Assembly (NCBI GenBank): GCA_035344155.1
Contig: DAORAL010000005.1
Location: forward strand, 62,001-126,000
Source: UBA1845 sp002338715
GTDB taxonomy: Bacteria > Planctomycetota > Phycisphaerae > UBA1845
Length of the DNA: 64,000 nucleotides
Direction of reading: 5' to 3'
Part shown: piece after piece, positions 55,678 to 64,000 of the stretch
Layout: the number at the start of each line of letters is the position of its first letter
Position numbering within the stretch: position 1 is the stretch's first letter
Position numbers and translations under genes: made by a program
Notes under the pieces: model-generated
Database searches by the model: none
Told to the model about the DNA's origin: nothing
The model's input: the letters and a program-made list of their open reading frames with translations, nothing else

Positions 55678-56519
55678 TAGTGGTAGACAAACAACGGGAA
55701 GCGTTCGTTCTTGATCAGGCGGTCGGCGGTGGAGCCGAAGAATAGGTTCTGGATGATGCCTTTTCGGCCGTATGCGCCGATGACGATGATGCTTGGGTCG
55801 AATTCTTCCGCGACTTGTTCGATGACTTCGTCCGGTTCGCCATCGCGACGGATGACTTGCACATCAAACCCGTAACCTTCGACGTACTTGTGGGCGCGTC
55901 CCAGTTGAACGTGATCGTCAGACTTGGACTCTTCACCGACGTGCAGCAAAATCAATTCGCCATGATCCGGTCGAGCCGATGCGAGTTGCACGAAGTGACG
56001 CATCGCCCGGGCGGAGTGAATGCTGCCGTCGTACGCGATGATGGCCCGCTTGGGCAGGCTCGCATCTTTGGGGACAGCGAGCACCGGGCACACGCCAACC
56101 TGCATCAACCGGCGCAGGGTATCGCCGTGTTCATCACTGGTTTCAAAATGAAAATTGGTGCGGATACCGACGACGATCAAATCGGCATAGCGGGATTCGT
56201 CGACGATCGCCTGAAACGGTACGCCATGATGGTGGGCACGTTCGCAGCGAACGTTGGCGGCTTTGCATTCGGCTTCAAACGCTTCGAGCATTTCGTGGGT
56301 GCGGTCTTCGGCATCGGAAAGGCGATGCTTGCGCAGGCTCTTGGCGTAATGGTATGAACCGACACCCGCACCCCGCGCGCTGGCATCGATGCCCGGTTTA
56401 TCCACGACAGCCACCCCAACCAACACGCCGTCAAACGCCTGGGCAGCGATGCAGGCGACGCGCACGGCGCTTTGGCTGTATTCCGTTCCGTCGAGTCCAA
56501 CGACAATGCGTCTAGACAT
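55677..56519 (-). CDS. Tandem universal stress protein
   Basis: The 280-residue protein has two UspA domains, about 1-140 (RRIVVGLDGTEYS) and 150-280 (RAIIAYDGSIHS, then IIVIGAYGRKG and LFFGSTADRLI). The second carries a G-2x-G-10x-GS motif close to the ATP-binding signature, and the first is more divergent. Tandem UspA proteins act in stress resistance; the operon partner is not visible. ATG 56519 with GGGAG upstream is preferred to 56537. It is convergent with the discoidin-like lipoprotein gene, separated by the palindromic repeat. Confidence 0.9.
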   Translation of the reverse strand: MSRRIVVGLDGTEYSQSAVRVACIAAQAFDGVLVGVAVVDKPGIDASARGAGVGSYHYAKSLRKHRLSDAEDRTHEMLEAFEAECKAANVRCERAHHHGVPFQAIVDESRYADLIVVGIRTNFHFETSDEHGDTLRRLMQVGVCPVLAVPKDASLPKRAIIAYDGSIHSARAMRHFVQLASARPDHGELILLHVGEESKSDDHVQLGRAHKYVEGYGFDVQVIRRDGEPDEVIEQVAEEFDPSIIVIGAYGRKGIIQNLFFGSTADRLIKNERFPLFVYH

Positions 56520-56574
56520 GAGAGTTGCTCCCGGCACAGATGTTGATCACCCGGCCAACAAACCGCCGGGCGGG

Positions 56575-57189
56575 TTATGGTTGAAGACATGTCGACAGGC
56601 TAAATGCCAGATTCGCACATTCCTGCGTCCATTGAATTGTACAACACGAAATGTCGAACAGGCAGACATCGTCGCAGCACTGCTGATTGTTGCACCCGGG
56701 GCTGGAATTCGCAATGTTGCAAGCCCCGCGGCCACACCCTTCAAGCGGAACGCACACATTGTTGCTCGTGTCGCAGGCGAATTGATCCGGGCAGTTGACG
56801 TCGCTGTTACACGGGACGCCGGTGACGATTTCATCGCACACGTCGTTGGCTTCGTCGCAGTTTTCGGTCTGGGCGTCGCACGGTGATGAGCCGTCCTGGC
56901 ACTTGTCATTCAGGCAGCGTTCTTCGCCGTTGCAGAACAGCCCGTCATCGCAATCGGAATCGACGTTGCAGTCTTCGGCGTCGGGCGAGGGGCTGGGCGT
57001 TGGTGAACTCGAAGGCGTCGGCGTCCGGTCGGAACCGCGGACGCCACCCGAAGGTGACGGCGAATTCAAACCAGGAATCGACGTGATGTTGCACCCGGTA
57101 TAGATGACAACAATTGTTCCAGCAATACAACTGAGCGCGAGAAGTGCGGCCAGCAGTTGACGTTCTCTTTCTTTCGGACTCTTTACCAA
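56575..57189 (-). CDS. Exported Cys-rich protein
   Basis: The 204-residue protein has an N-terminal hydrophobic segment (LLALSCIAGTIVVIYTG) and a Cys at 33 that could be a lipobox residue. A Pro/Ser linker (TPTPSSSPTPSPSP) follows. The rest (about 72-204) holds over 25 Cys in repeats such as DCNVDSDCDDGLFCNGEE and PCNSDVNCPDQFACD, ending in GCNNQQCCDDVCLFDISCC followed by W and a final Cys pair. Such repeats are frequent in planctomycete exported proteins. The fold is disulfide-rich, so it should be outside the cytoplasm. No enzyme is seen. Confidence 0.85.
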   Translation of the reverse strand: MVKSPKERERQLLAALLALSCIAGTIVVIYTGCNITSIPGLNSPSPSGGVRGSDRTPTPSSSPTPSPSPDAEDCNVDSDCDDGLFCNGEERCLNDKCQDGSSPCDAQTENCDEANDVCDEIVTGVPCNSDVNCPDQFACDTSNNVCVPLEGCGRGACNIANSSPGCNNQQCCDDVCLFDISCCTIQWTQECANLAFSLSTCLQP

Positions 57190-57225
57190 CGTTTCTCTCC
57201 CGGAGGTCTCAAGCCGTTTGCGTCC

Positions 57226-58287
57226 TTAGCAACAAGCCCCGCCCGATGACGCTTCGCTGCGTATGCCCGTTCCGCAGTCGAATGCACCGAAGTGGGTGTT
57301 GCGCGAACCGATGACTTCAAAGTGCCGACCAAAACGGGTCCGGCTGACCATCGACGCGCTGTTGCCGCAAACCAGCATCGGTTTTTTGGCGACAAAATCA
57401 TGGTGGTCGTCCAACGTAAAGTGCGTTGGGCACTCGGTCATCGTACCCTGATATGTCGCCACTTGCCCATAATCTTCACAGATATCCTCCAAATCGTCTA
57501 GTTTGAAGGCTCGAATCGTTTTGGAGAAGAAACGAATTGCACCGACAGCGGATTTTATCGCCGGCTCGTGAACGACGGTTTCACGGCTTGCAACGACGCG
57601 GAAGTCTGGGCAGCCGAGTTCGTTCAACATTCGCCGGAAGTCCTCGGTGTACATCGCTCCGCCGAGACATTCGCCACGGAGGATCGGATCGCTGGCAACG
57701 CTTTCGGGAATTCTACGGTCCGCAAAAATGTCGGAGAAGTAAAGTTCGCCGCCGGGGCGTAGGATGCGGAAAATCTCGGAGAAAACGCGGCGTTTGTCGG
57801 GCGAAAGGTTGATCACGCAATTCGAAATCACCACATCGACCGAGTTGTCTTCGATGCCGATGGTCGCGAGGTCTTCGATGAATCCGTCGAGGAAACGCAC
57901 GTTGCTGTGTTTGAATCCAAAACGCTTCATCTGGGCGTCGGTGTACTTGCGGGCGACTTCGATTTGTTCGGTGGTCATGTCCACGCCGATGACCTGTCCG
58001 TTTTCGCCGACGAGCTTTGATGCGATAAACACGTCGCGACCCGTTCCGCAACCAAGGTCGAGCACGGTGCAGCCGTCAAGGTCCTGCGGGATCGGCGAAC
58101 CGCAACCGTAGAATCGGTTGATGATTTCGGGCTCAATGTCTTTGACGATTTCGCGCAGACGGCGGGGCATCGCTTCGGATGGACAGCATGCTGACGTCTT
58201 CAAATCATCTTTGGATTGAAGGACCTCGCCATAGTACTTTTTGACGTCGTTGTGGGCGATGGTGTCAGTAAGTGGCACATTCGGCAT
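57226..58287 (-). CDS. arsM: Arsenite S-adenosylmethionine methyltransferase
   Basis: The 353-residue protein starts at ATG 58287, after AAGGAAG; this gives MPNVPLTDTIAHNDV. The N-terminus has KTSACC (Cys34-35) and GCGS (Cys62), then the SAM-binding VLDLGCGTGRD (about 75-84). GECLGGAM (Cys207) and EDICEDYG (Cys270) supply further cysteines, as expected for an enzyme that binds As(III) with three Cys. The tail ends GGACC. It methylates arsenite to volatile or less toxic forms. No arsR or arsenic efflux gene is adjacent; a metal P-type ATPase is about 1 kb away. The GTAGGGTGG-type palindrome stands just upstream. Confidence 0.93.
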   Translation of the reverse strand: MPNVPLTDTIAHNDVKKYYGEVLQSKDDLKTSACCPSEAMPRRLREIVKDIEPEIINRFYGCGSPIPQDLDGCTVLDLGCGTGRDVFIASKLVGENGQVIGVDMTTEQIEVARKYTDAQMKRFGFKHSNVRFLDGFIEDLATIGIEDNSVDVVISNCVINLSPDKRRVFSEIFRILRPGGELYFSDIFADRRIPESVASDPILRGECLGGAMYTEDFRRMLNELGCPDFRVVASRETVVHEPAIKSAVGAIRFFSKTIRAFKLDDLEDICEDYGQVATYQGTMTECPTHFTLDDHHDFVAKKPMLVCGNSASMVSRTRFGRHFEVIGSRNTHFGAFDCGTGIRSEASSGGACC

Positions 58288-58366
58288 GAATCTTCCTTTC
58301 GATCTTGGGTCTGCGTCCATCGCAGCCGAAGCGGACTGGGATTGTATGTCAGCGCGATGGCTGGTG

Positions 58367-58431
58367 GTAGGGTGGCCCGTGCCCACCGCCGTTTCGTTGA
58401 CGAACGACATGGTGGGCACGGCCCACCCTAC
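58367..58431. repeat. Imperfect inverted repeat of the GTAGGGTGG type
   Basis: A 21-base arm (58367-58387) is inverted at 58411-58431 with one mismatch; its core is GGTGGGCACGGCCCACC. An inner GTTTCGT/ACGAAC pairing tightens the loop. It belongs to a common family of dispersed GTAGGGTGG palindromes and stands between arsM and the terminator of the next gene. Confidence 0.85.
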
Positions 58432-58515
58432 GTGGCGGCTGGTGCCCGAATTGCATTTCGCCGACGGACCGATTCATTGCATTGATCTGATTGATCTGAC
58501 GCCTGATGGTGGGCG

Positions 58516-58548
58516 CAAAAAAAACACTGGCAGTCAGGCTGCCAGTGT
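58516..58548 (-). terminator. Strong intrinsic terminator
   Basis: On the minus strand a perfect 10-bp stem (ACACTGGCAG and CTGCCAGTGT, 58524-58548) with a 5-base loop is followed by a run of T residues (A-run 58516-58524). It ends the transcript of the gene at 58583-59194. Confidence 0.9.
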
Positions 58549-58582
58549 CATTCGGTTTTCGATCAATGGCGTGGGAAGTTGC

Positions 58583-59194
58583 CTAGCCGATGCTCTGCTG
58601 ACTCGTGCGGCGGGCGCTTCCCTTGGCTCCGGGCAGGGCAGCAGGGACGGACTTGCTCGTGCTGGTGACTTGCTTGGCCGGTCCGCGAGCTTCCATATCT
58701 TCCATGAGGTCATTGACCAGCATGCGGAGTTCCTTGGCCCGCTGGAGCTTGGTCGTGCGGCGACGTCCCACGGTGCTGATGAGCTTGTCGTAGGCGATCA
58801 TCCGGTCGACGATCGCGAGCAACACGCTGGCGGTCCGGGTCGAAATCACGCCCAAACGAACTTCGCGATAGACGTTTTCGAGGGCGTTGACGATGCCGTC
58901 CGTGGTGGCCAACGTCTTGAGATAGCCATCGGGCAGGGCGGCGAGTTGCTGCTTGCGGGCCTCGCGCTTGGCAGCCGACGCCGCGCGGATTCGGGCGGCG
59001 ATCTGAGGATCGTGGAAGTTGCAGTAGTCGGACCCGTTGGCTTTGCGACAACGGCAGCGACGACCCACCCGCGTCTGGGCGGCACACCGATCGCTTACCC
59101 GGAGGCTGCGCGGGCGCGTGCTGATCGCTTTGACCTTGGTTTGGGCTGGGGTCTTGGTGACGTTGTTACCGGATACGGCTTCCCATAAGAGCAT
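58583..59194 (-). CDS. Small zinc-ribbon-like protein of unknown function
   Basis: The 203-residue protein has a Cys/His cluster at about 37-61 (RCAAQTRVGRRCRCRKANG then SDYCNFHD), a CxxxxxxxxxC...CxxH pattern like the short zinc motif of many small DNA- or RNA-associated bacterial proteins. A long helical part follows (about 65-175, with KREARKQQLAALPDGYLKT and AKELRMLVNDLMED), and the tail is Ser/Ala/Lys-rich. The fold suggests a nucleic-acid-binding or regulatory role, but I do not recognise a family. It is monocistronic with its own strong terminator. Confidence 0.75.
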   Translation of the reverse strand: MLLWEAVSGNNVTKTPAQTKVKAISTRPRSLRVSDRCAAQTRVGRRCRCRKANGSDYCNFHDPQIAARIRAASAAKREARKQQLAALPDGYLKTLATTDGIVNALENVYREVRLGVISTRTASVLLAIVDRMIAYDKLISTVGRRRTTKLQRAKELRMLVNDLMEDMEARGPAKQVTSTSKSVPAALPGAKGSARRTSQQSIG

Positions 59195-59390
59195 GGTGCG
59201 ACTCCATTCGCCTCGTTGAAATTGCAGGTGTGCTATACCAATACAATACTATGGCCGGCGATGGATTCAAGTCCATTGTTTGTCGAAAGGAATTGTTCGA
59301 CAACGAATCAATCACTGCCTGCTGATGTTGCCCGCAGCAATTCACATGCTGTGAGAAGGTTGCGGGTTGGTAACACGTGGTTGTGAAATG

Positions 59391-61433
59391 TTATGCCGGT
59401 GCCGGTTGTCCGATCGTGATCGTGTCGGCGTGCGCATGATCATGATGCGGGTGAGCATCGCCAATATCGGGGGATTCACCCTCGAAATAGGCATGCTCAT
59501 CGCTGCGATCTTCACCGAAGCGGACGAGTCGGGCGCTGTTGAAAATCACAAACGCGGTCGCCACGGTGTGAAGCATGGCGGCCATGATCGGTTGCAACTG
59601 ACCCCAGATCGCCATCGTCTGCGTCACAACAATAAACGCCACGCCGAAAATCAAATTCTGCCAGATAACCTTGGTGGTGGCCCTGGAAAGTCTCACGAGG
59701 AAGGGCAGACGCGAAAGGTCGCTGTTGAGCAGGGCAACCGATGCCGAGTTGATCGCCACATCGCTACCCGCCGCTCCCATCGCCACGCCCATATCGCCAG
59801 CCGCCAGCGCCGGTGCGTCGTTGACGCCGTCACCCACAACCATGACGCGGTGACCGCGCTTCTTCAAATCGTCCACCAACGTTAGCTTCTCTTCGGGCAG
59901 AACTTCGGCTTGAACCTCAGTACAGCCCATCTCAGCCGCCACTCTTCGGGCCACCGACCACTTGTCACCGGTGACCATCGAAAGGTGCTTGACGCCCAGG
60001 GAACGCAGTTCGTCGATCGCCTCACGGGCGTCGCCACGGGTCTTGTCTTCCATGCCGATCCAGCCCAGCGGCTGATTGCCACGGGTGACGTAAAGCACGC
60101 TGACACCTTCAGGTTCGGCATACTGCTTGTCGTCCAAAGCCGACATGTCGATTCCCATCGACTCCAGCCAGGAGCGACGACCGACTTTGACGTCTGCCCC
60201 GCCGAGGGTCGCATTGACGCCCAGTCCCATGGCTTCTTTAAATCCGTCGGCTTGTGTCAGTTCGATGTTGGCATCGCGTGCGATGTTGACGACGGCGCGG
60301 GCGGCGGGGTGCTTGCTGAACTGCTCAACCGAAGCCGCAGCGTGAAGCATCTCGGCCCCATCGACGCCCTTGATCGGTCGAAGTTGCGTGACGGACAGCT
60401 CGCCCGTGGTCAGCGTACCGGTCTTGTCGAAGACGACGGCGGTCAGGTTGCGGGCGAATTCCAACTGAATGACGTTCTTGATGAGAATGCCCAGCCGCGA
60501 CGCACAACTGAGGGCTGCGACCATCGCGGTGGGGGTGGCGAGCACCAACGCACACGGGCACGCGACGATCAACATCGTGATCGCCTTTTCCATGGCGACG
60601 ACTTTGTCTTCGGTGAAGTACCAGACGATGCCCGCAAGCATGACGATGGTCGGCGTGTACCAACCGGCATAGCGGTCGATCAGTCGCATCAGCGGGATGC
60701 GGGTGCGTTCGGCTTCGAGGATCAAATGGCGAACGCGACCGAGGGTGGTGTCTTCACCGGCTTTGGTGACGCGGATGTCGATCGCACCGGTCAGGTTGCT
60801 GGTTCCGCCGAACACTTCGTCGCCGACGTTCTTGTCGGCAGGCAGCGATTCACCGGTGATGTTGGCTTGGTTGATGGACGATTCGCCGCGGATGATTTCG
60901 CCGTCTGCGGGGATGTTGTCACCGGGACGGACGCGGATGATCATGCCCGCGCGGAGTTTCTTGGATTCGACTTCGATCTCGGTTCCGTCGGCGTTAACCA
61001 CGTGGGCTTTCGCCGGCGTCAGGCGGAGCAGGCTTTCGATGGATGCCCGGGCACCGAGGGCGGTTCGCGTCTCGATCAGGTTGGAGATAATCATAAAGAA
61101 GGCGATGACGCCGGCTTCCTGATACTCGCCGAGGGCGATCGCCGCCGCGATGGCCAGCGCGACCAACTCGTCCATGTGCATTTCGCCCTTGGCGAGATGG
61201 GTGACAGCGTGCCAAATCAACGGCATGCTCAACAGGCACGCGCCCAAGAGAGCCAACACATCGACATGGGGGTTGACCAGTTGTCCGTAAGCGTCGCGGA
61301 TGCGGGAGTCGAAGAAATACTCCGCAACGAATGACGCGATGATGAGCATGCCGCCCATCATGGTCGCGTAGAAAAGGGCGTCGCCCCGCTTGGTTTCCTG
61401 CTCAACCGAACTCTTGATGTCAAAATGGGCCAT
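59391..61433 (-). CDS. Heavy-metal P1B-type ATPase with CPC motif
   Basis: The 680-residue protein is a P1B ATPase with TGES (about 195), the metal-binding CPC in TM6 (about 295), DKTGT (about 336), the HP signature SKHPAARAV and GDGVND (about 535). It lacks N-terminal HMA domains; metal may instead be gathered by a His-rich C-terminal tail (HPHHDHAHADT). The last helix pair reads MLHTVATAFVIFNSARL. CPC with a His/Thr helix suggests a Zn/Cd/Co-type exporter, but the metal is not certain. No cognate regulator is adjacent. It is close to arsM on the same strand, separated by the zinc-ribbon gene. Confidence 0.93.
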   Translation of the reverse strand: MAHFDIKSSVEQETKRGDALFYATMMGGMLIIASFVAEYFFDSRIRDAYGQLVNPHVDVLALLGACLLSMPLIWHAVTHLAKGEMHMDELVALAIAAAIALGEYQEAGVIAFFMIISNLIETRTALGARASIESLLRLTPAKAHVVNADGTEIEVESKKLRAGMIIRVRPGDNIPADGEIIRGESSINQANITGESLPADKNVGDEVFGGTSNLTGAIDIRVTKAGEDTTLGRVRHLILEAERTRIPLMRLIDRYAGWYTPTIVMLAGIVWYFTEDKVVAMEKAITMLIVACPCALVLATPTAMVAALSCASRLGILIKNVIQLEFARNLTAVVFDKTGTLTTGELSVTQLRPIKGVDGAEMLHAAASVEQFSKHPAARAVVNIARDANIELTQADGFKEAMGLGVNATLGGADVKVGRRSWLESMGIDMSALDDKQYAEPEGVSVLYVTRGNQPLGWIGMEDKTRGDAREAIDELRSLGVKHLSMVTGDKWSVARRVAAEMGCTEVQAEVLPEEKLTLVDDLKKRGHRVMVVGDGVNDAPALAAGDMGVAMGAAGSDVAINSASVALLNSDLSRLPFLVRLSRATTKVIWQNLIFGVAFIVVTQTMAIWGQLQPIMAAMLHTVATAFVIFNSARLVRFGEDRSDEHAYFEGESPDIGDAHPHHDHAHADTITIGQPAPA

Positions 61434-61977
61434 CGGTGATTCAAACTCCTTGGCGTTGCCCGAATTATCGTAAGGACACGTTTATCGTCAGACAGCCGAA
61501 AGACTGCCTTAAATATCATACCTGCAAGGATTTAGTCAGCAACCCGGGGAGGATGGCGCGACCCCCGATTCTACGTCACACGCCCGCCAGCGGTTCGCAG
61601 GTCTCGAAATCCGGCTGATGCTGGCTTGGAACCGGCAGATCGGGGCCTTGTCGGGGCAGTTTGAGATTCGGTGGCAGGTCAGTCGATTCCCGCTCAAGAC
61701 CGGCTGTGGGTTTGAATTCTGCCGGGTCAGCCGACATTCCAATTCCATACAGATTGCCATGCGATTCGACAATTCTTGGCGCAAATACAGATCGACTGAC
61801 AAAACCTGGCATCTTGTCGAAGCGCGTCCACAAACCGCCACAGGAATCAACTGTGATGACGCTGATACGGGGGCCCATCGTCCGAAAGATGTGTTATGAT
61901 GGGGATGGTAAATGGACCGGTGTCAATTCAATGCGTCGAGACTCGACGATTTTCACCTGATTGCTGAAGGAACAACC
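61434..61977. other. Intergenic region between divergent genes
   Basis: About 540 bases contain no convincing gene. A weak TTATGAT hexamer region near 61893 could be a -10 for the exported-protein gene. No operator-like palindrome was recognised upstream of the P-type ATPase. Confidence 0.45.
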
Positions 61978-64000
61978 ATGATGAAAAAACGACTGTCTGG
62001 ATTATCCGCTACACTTTTTGGTTGCATGATGTGCGCGAGCTTTGTTCTGCCCGCACAAGTGTCGGCGGCTGAATTCTCTCTGGTTCGAGCCGTCCCCGAC
62101 GACGTGTTCCTCGTCATCGCCAACACGCACAATCCCGAGCACGAATTCCTCGACGAGTATTGGGGCGAGGTTAAAGATGCATTCATGGCCACCGGTGTCT
62201 GCGATGACGCGATGGCGATGCTCGGTACGCTGATTGACAAGGATCAGATGGAAAACGTGAATCGCCTTAAAGACAAGGCTCAGAAGCTGATCGACGGCGT
62301 CAACTGGGACGACCTCGGCAGCCGTGACTTCGTCTTCGCCGAGCGATTCGCCAGCCCGGACATCAGGGGATCCAATATCAACATGGGCCCGCCCGACATG
62401 GTCTTCATGTTCCGTGGTGGAGAAGCCGCCGACCAGAACTATGCAGGTCTTGTCGCGATCCTCAATGGCATGGTGGAAGAGATTAACACCGCAACCAAAT
62501 CCGACCATCTGCAGATTGAGCAGTCGGAATACAAGGGCGCGAAGATCGCCGGCTGCAACTTCACCCGGACCGTGCATGGCGCGCCCCCGCTGACGCTGGC
62601 AATCACGCAGCACGACGACGTGATTATCATCTCGCTTAACGAAGATTTGCGCAATCAATCGATCGCGCTTCTTGCCGGCGATAAGTCAATCAATTGCATC
62701 GCCGACAACGCCCGTTTCAAAGCCGGGTTCTCCGAGTTGCCCGCAGCCGAGGACGAACTCGTCTTCTTCGACATGCAGGCCATGCTGAAACCGATTCAAA
62801 GGACCATCGACTTTGTGGCCAACCAGGGCGGTTCCAACCGGGCTAACGATCACATCATCAATTCCGTGCGTACTGGCGAGGCCTACCAGGTTTGCCAGAA
62901 GGCGTGGGAAGCTTACGAGCAGAAGGACTACAAGAAGGGTTTGGAACTGGCACAGCAGGCCAAAACGATGTCGCCGGAAGACTCACGCGTCCTTTACGCC
63001 GTCGCGTGCTTTGAGGCGCTCAATGGCAACAAGGATGCCGCGATCGATTCGCTCGACTCGGCGGTGAAGGGTGGGTTTTATGCGCCGCACCATATGGCCT
63101 CCGATCCGGACCTCGACAGCCTGCGGGACATGGCGAAGTTCCAGGAAATCGTCGGACATGCGACGATGAAAGCGACGGAACTGACTAAAGAAGCGTCAGA
63201 CATTGACGAAGCAGGAACGATCCGGCTCGTGAACCGATTGATGAATTTGCCCGGTATGATCGACTATATCGCCACGACCATTCACACCGAAGGCCATTCA
63301 GTGCATAGCGATTCGCGCCTGGCGCTGGTTGAAAACGCCAAGGACATGCCATTCTATCCGGTCTTTGGTGGAGAGATTTCCAAGACCAGCAAAGCCGACT
63401 TCGACAAATACCTTCCGCAAGAAACGGTTTCGTACGAAGTTACCAGCGCCATCGATCTGAACGCGTTCTACAAATTCGTTGAGGACTCGTTCAAAACTTA
63501 CGGCGAACAAGGTGAGATGGCATGGGGCAAATGGGAAGGTTTCCAGGAGTCGGTTTCATTTAACTTCAAGAAGGAAGTCCTGAGCTGGTTTGAAGGGGGA
63601 TCGGCCAACGTCATGTTTGAAGACGGCGGCTGGGTTTCGGTGATGAGCGTCAAAGACGCCGACCTTGCGCAGAAGCAGGTCAGCCGCTTCGTCGAATTCA
63701 TGTCAACGCAGATGGGCGAGATGGCTCAGCAAAACCCAATGATGGGGATGCTCGCGATGCGCCGCGTACCCGTTGAACACGATGAACTCAAGGGCTTTGA
63801 GACACTGTACATGGCGATGCAACCGATGCCGATGGCGGTGTGGGGCGTGGCCGACGGCAAGCTGGTCGCCGGTTCGTCGATCGACGCCATCGCCATGTGT
63901 CTTGATACGGCCAAGGGCAAGCACCCGGGTATCGACAAGAACGAGCGCGTCATGGCCGAAGCGTTGATTCCCGAGAAAGACTTCTTCTCGGCGACGTTGA
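61978..64000 (+). CDS. Exported DUF3352-like protein with TPR-like segment (3' truncated)
   Basis: The frame opens at ATG 61978 (GAAGGA at 61966-61971) and has no stop before the window end, so at least 674 residues are encoded. A signal peptide is present (LSGLSATLFGCMMCASFVLPAQVSA). The start AVPDDVFLVIANT and the later VPVEHDELKGFETLYM and MAVWGVADGKLVAGSS blocks resemble DUF3352-type planctomycete exported proteins. A middle region (about 300-385, AYEQKDYKKGLELAQQAK and VACFEALNGNKDAAIDSL) is TPR-like. The function is unknown; the TPR inside a DUF3352-like protein is unusual. Confidence 0.85.
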   Translation, partial: MMKKRLSGLSATLFGCMMCASFVLPAQVSAAEFSLVRAVPDDVFLVIANTHNPEHEFLDEYWGEVKDAFMATGVCDDAMAMLGTLIDKDQMENVNRLKDKAQKLIDGVNWDDLGSRDFVFAERFASPDIRGSNINMGPPDMVFMFRGGEAADQNYAGLVAILNGMVEEINTATKSDHLQIEQSEYKGAKIAGCNFTRTVHGAPPLTLAITQHDDVIIISLNEDLRNQSIALLAGDKSINCIADNARFKAGFSELPAAEDELVFFDMQAMLKPIQRTIDFVANQGGSNRANDHIINSVRTGEAYQVCQKAWEAYEQKDYKKGLELAQQAKTMSPEDSRVLYAVACFEALNGNKDAAIDSLDSAVKGGFYAPHHMASDPDLDSLRDMAKFQEIVGHATMKATELTKEASDIDEAGTIRLVNRLMNLPGMIDYIATTIHTEGHSVHSDSRLALVENAKDMPFYPVFGGEISKTSKADFDKYLPQETVSYEVTSAIDLNAFYKFVEDSFKTYGEQGEMAWGKWEGFQESVSFNFKKEVLSWFEGGSANVMFEDGGWVSVMSVKDADLAQKQVSRFVEFMSTQMGEMAQQNPMMGMLAMRRVPVEHDELKGFETLYMAMQPMPMAVWGVADGKLVAGSSIDAIAMCLDTAKGKHPGIDKNERVMAEALIPEKDFFSATL

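Noticed and set aside
59910..61334. 474-residue plus-strand frame opposite the P-type ATPase gene
   Set aside because: Antisense shadow caused by GC-rich codon use; all P1B motifs are on the minus strand.
1..64000. CRISPR arrays, tRNA or rRNA genes, insertion sequences, prophage
   Set aside because: No regularly spaced repeats, no cloverleaf-like or rRNA-like segment and no transposase or phage gene was recognised; small RNAs cannot be excluded by eye.

Overview
The window looks like a draft-assembly contig from a planctomycete (Planctomycetota, possibly a Phycisphaerae-like lineage). The evidence is the run of large secreted proteins with dockerin-like EF-hand tails, HYR and lamin-tail domains, more than twenty DCNxNGxPDEC-type repeats, a PEP-CTERM signal, an ECF sigma factor coupled to an anti-sigma/vWA protein, an orphan TadG/vWA protein and a strongly divergent MnmE-like GTPase. 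The placement is inferred from family habits only; no rRNA gene is present. A 13-base N run at 49426-49438 marks a scaffold join.

Layout. 1-5.2 kb: the end of a WYL regulator, then two paralogous FixJ-type response regulators facing each other, the second in an operon with a five-PAS, FixL-like histidine kinase. 5.2-7.3 kb: about 2 kb without a convincing gene. 7.3-26.0 kb: six consecutive plus-strand genes for exported proteins built from cohesin-like, HYR, lamin-tail, CHRD, FG-GAP/VCBS and dockerin-like modules, one of which carries PEP-CTERM instead of a dockerin-like tail. 26.5-29.2 kb: a transglutaminase/serine-hydrolase fusion on the minus strand. 29.9-34.4 kb: five plus-strand genes joined by 4-base start/stop overlaps (asnB, an FN3-like membrane protein, a P1/DmpA-type Ntn hydrolase, a sodium:solute symporter and a 42-residue membrane protein). 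34.6-38.1 kb: a secreted GHL10-type glycosidase-like protein and a cytochrome c lipoprotein. 38.2-46.4 kb: minus-strand ECF sigma plus vWA protein, a secreted dockerin-tailed protein, TadG/vWA, and a PilZ protein. 46.8-52.8 kb: housekeeping (rpmA, obgE, coaX, mnmE-like) and a membrane Ser/Thr kinase. 52.9-64 kb: two lipoproteins, a tandem universal stress protein, a Cys-rich exported protein, arsM, a small zinc-ribbon-like protein, a CPC-type metal P-type ATPase, and an exported protein with a TPR-like segment that runs off the right edge.

How the parts fit together. The 7-26 kb block reads as an extracellular or surface-protein locus: related modules recur in different combinations, and one cohesin-like domain occurs in two adjacent genes with two different C-terminal modules. 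The coupled 29.9-34.4 kb operon combines amide-bond formation, amide hydrolysis and Na+-driven uptake, and it is the best candidate here for an undescribed functional unit. Regulation is rich in two-component, ECF, Ser/Thr kinase and c-di-GMP (PilZ) elements. Four strong intrinsic terminators and two families of dispersed palindromes are visible.
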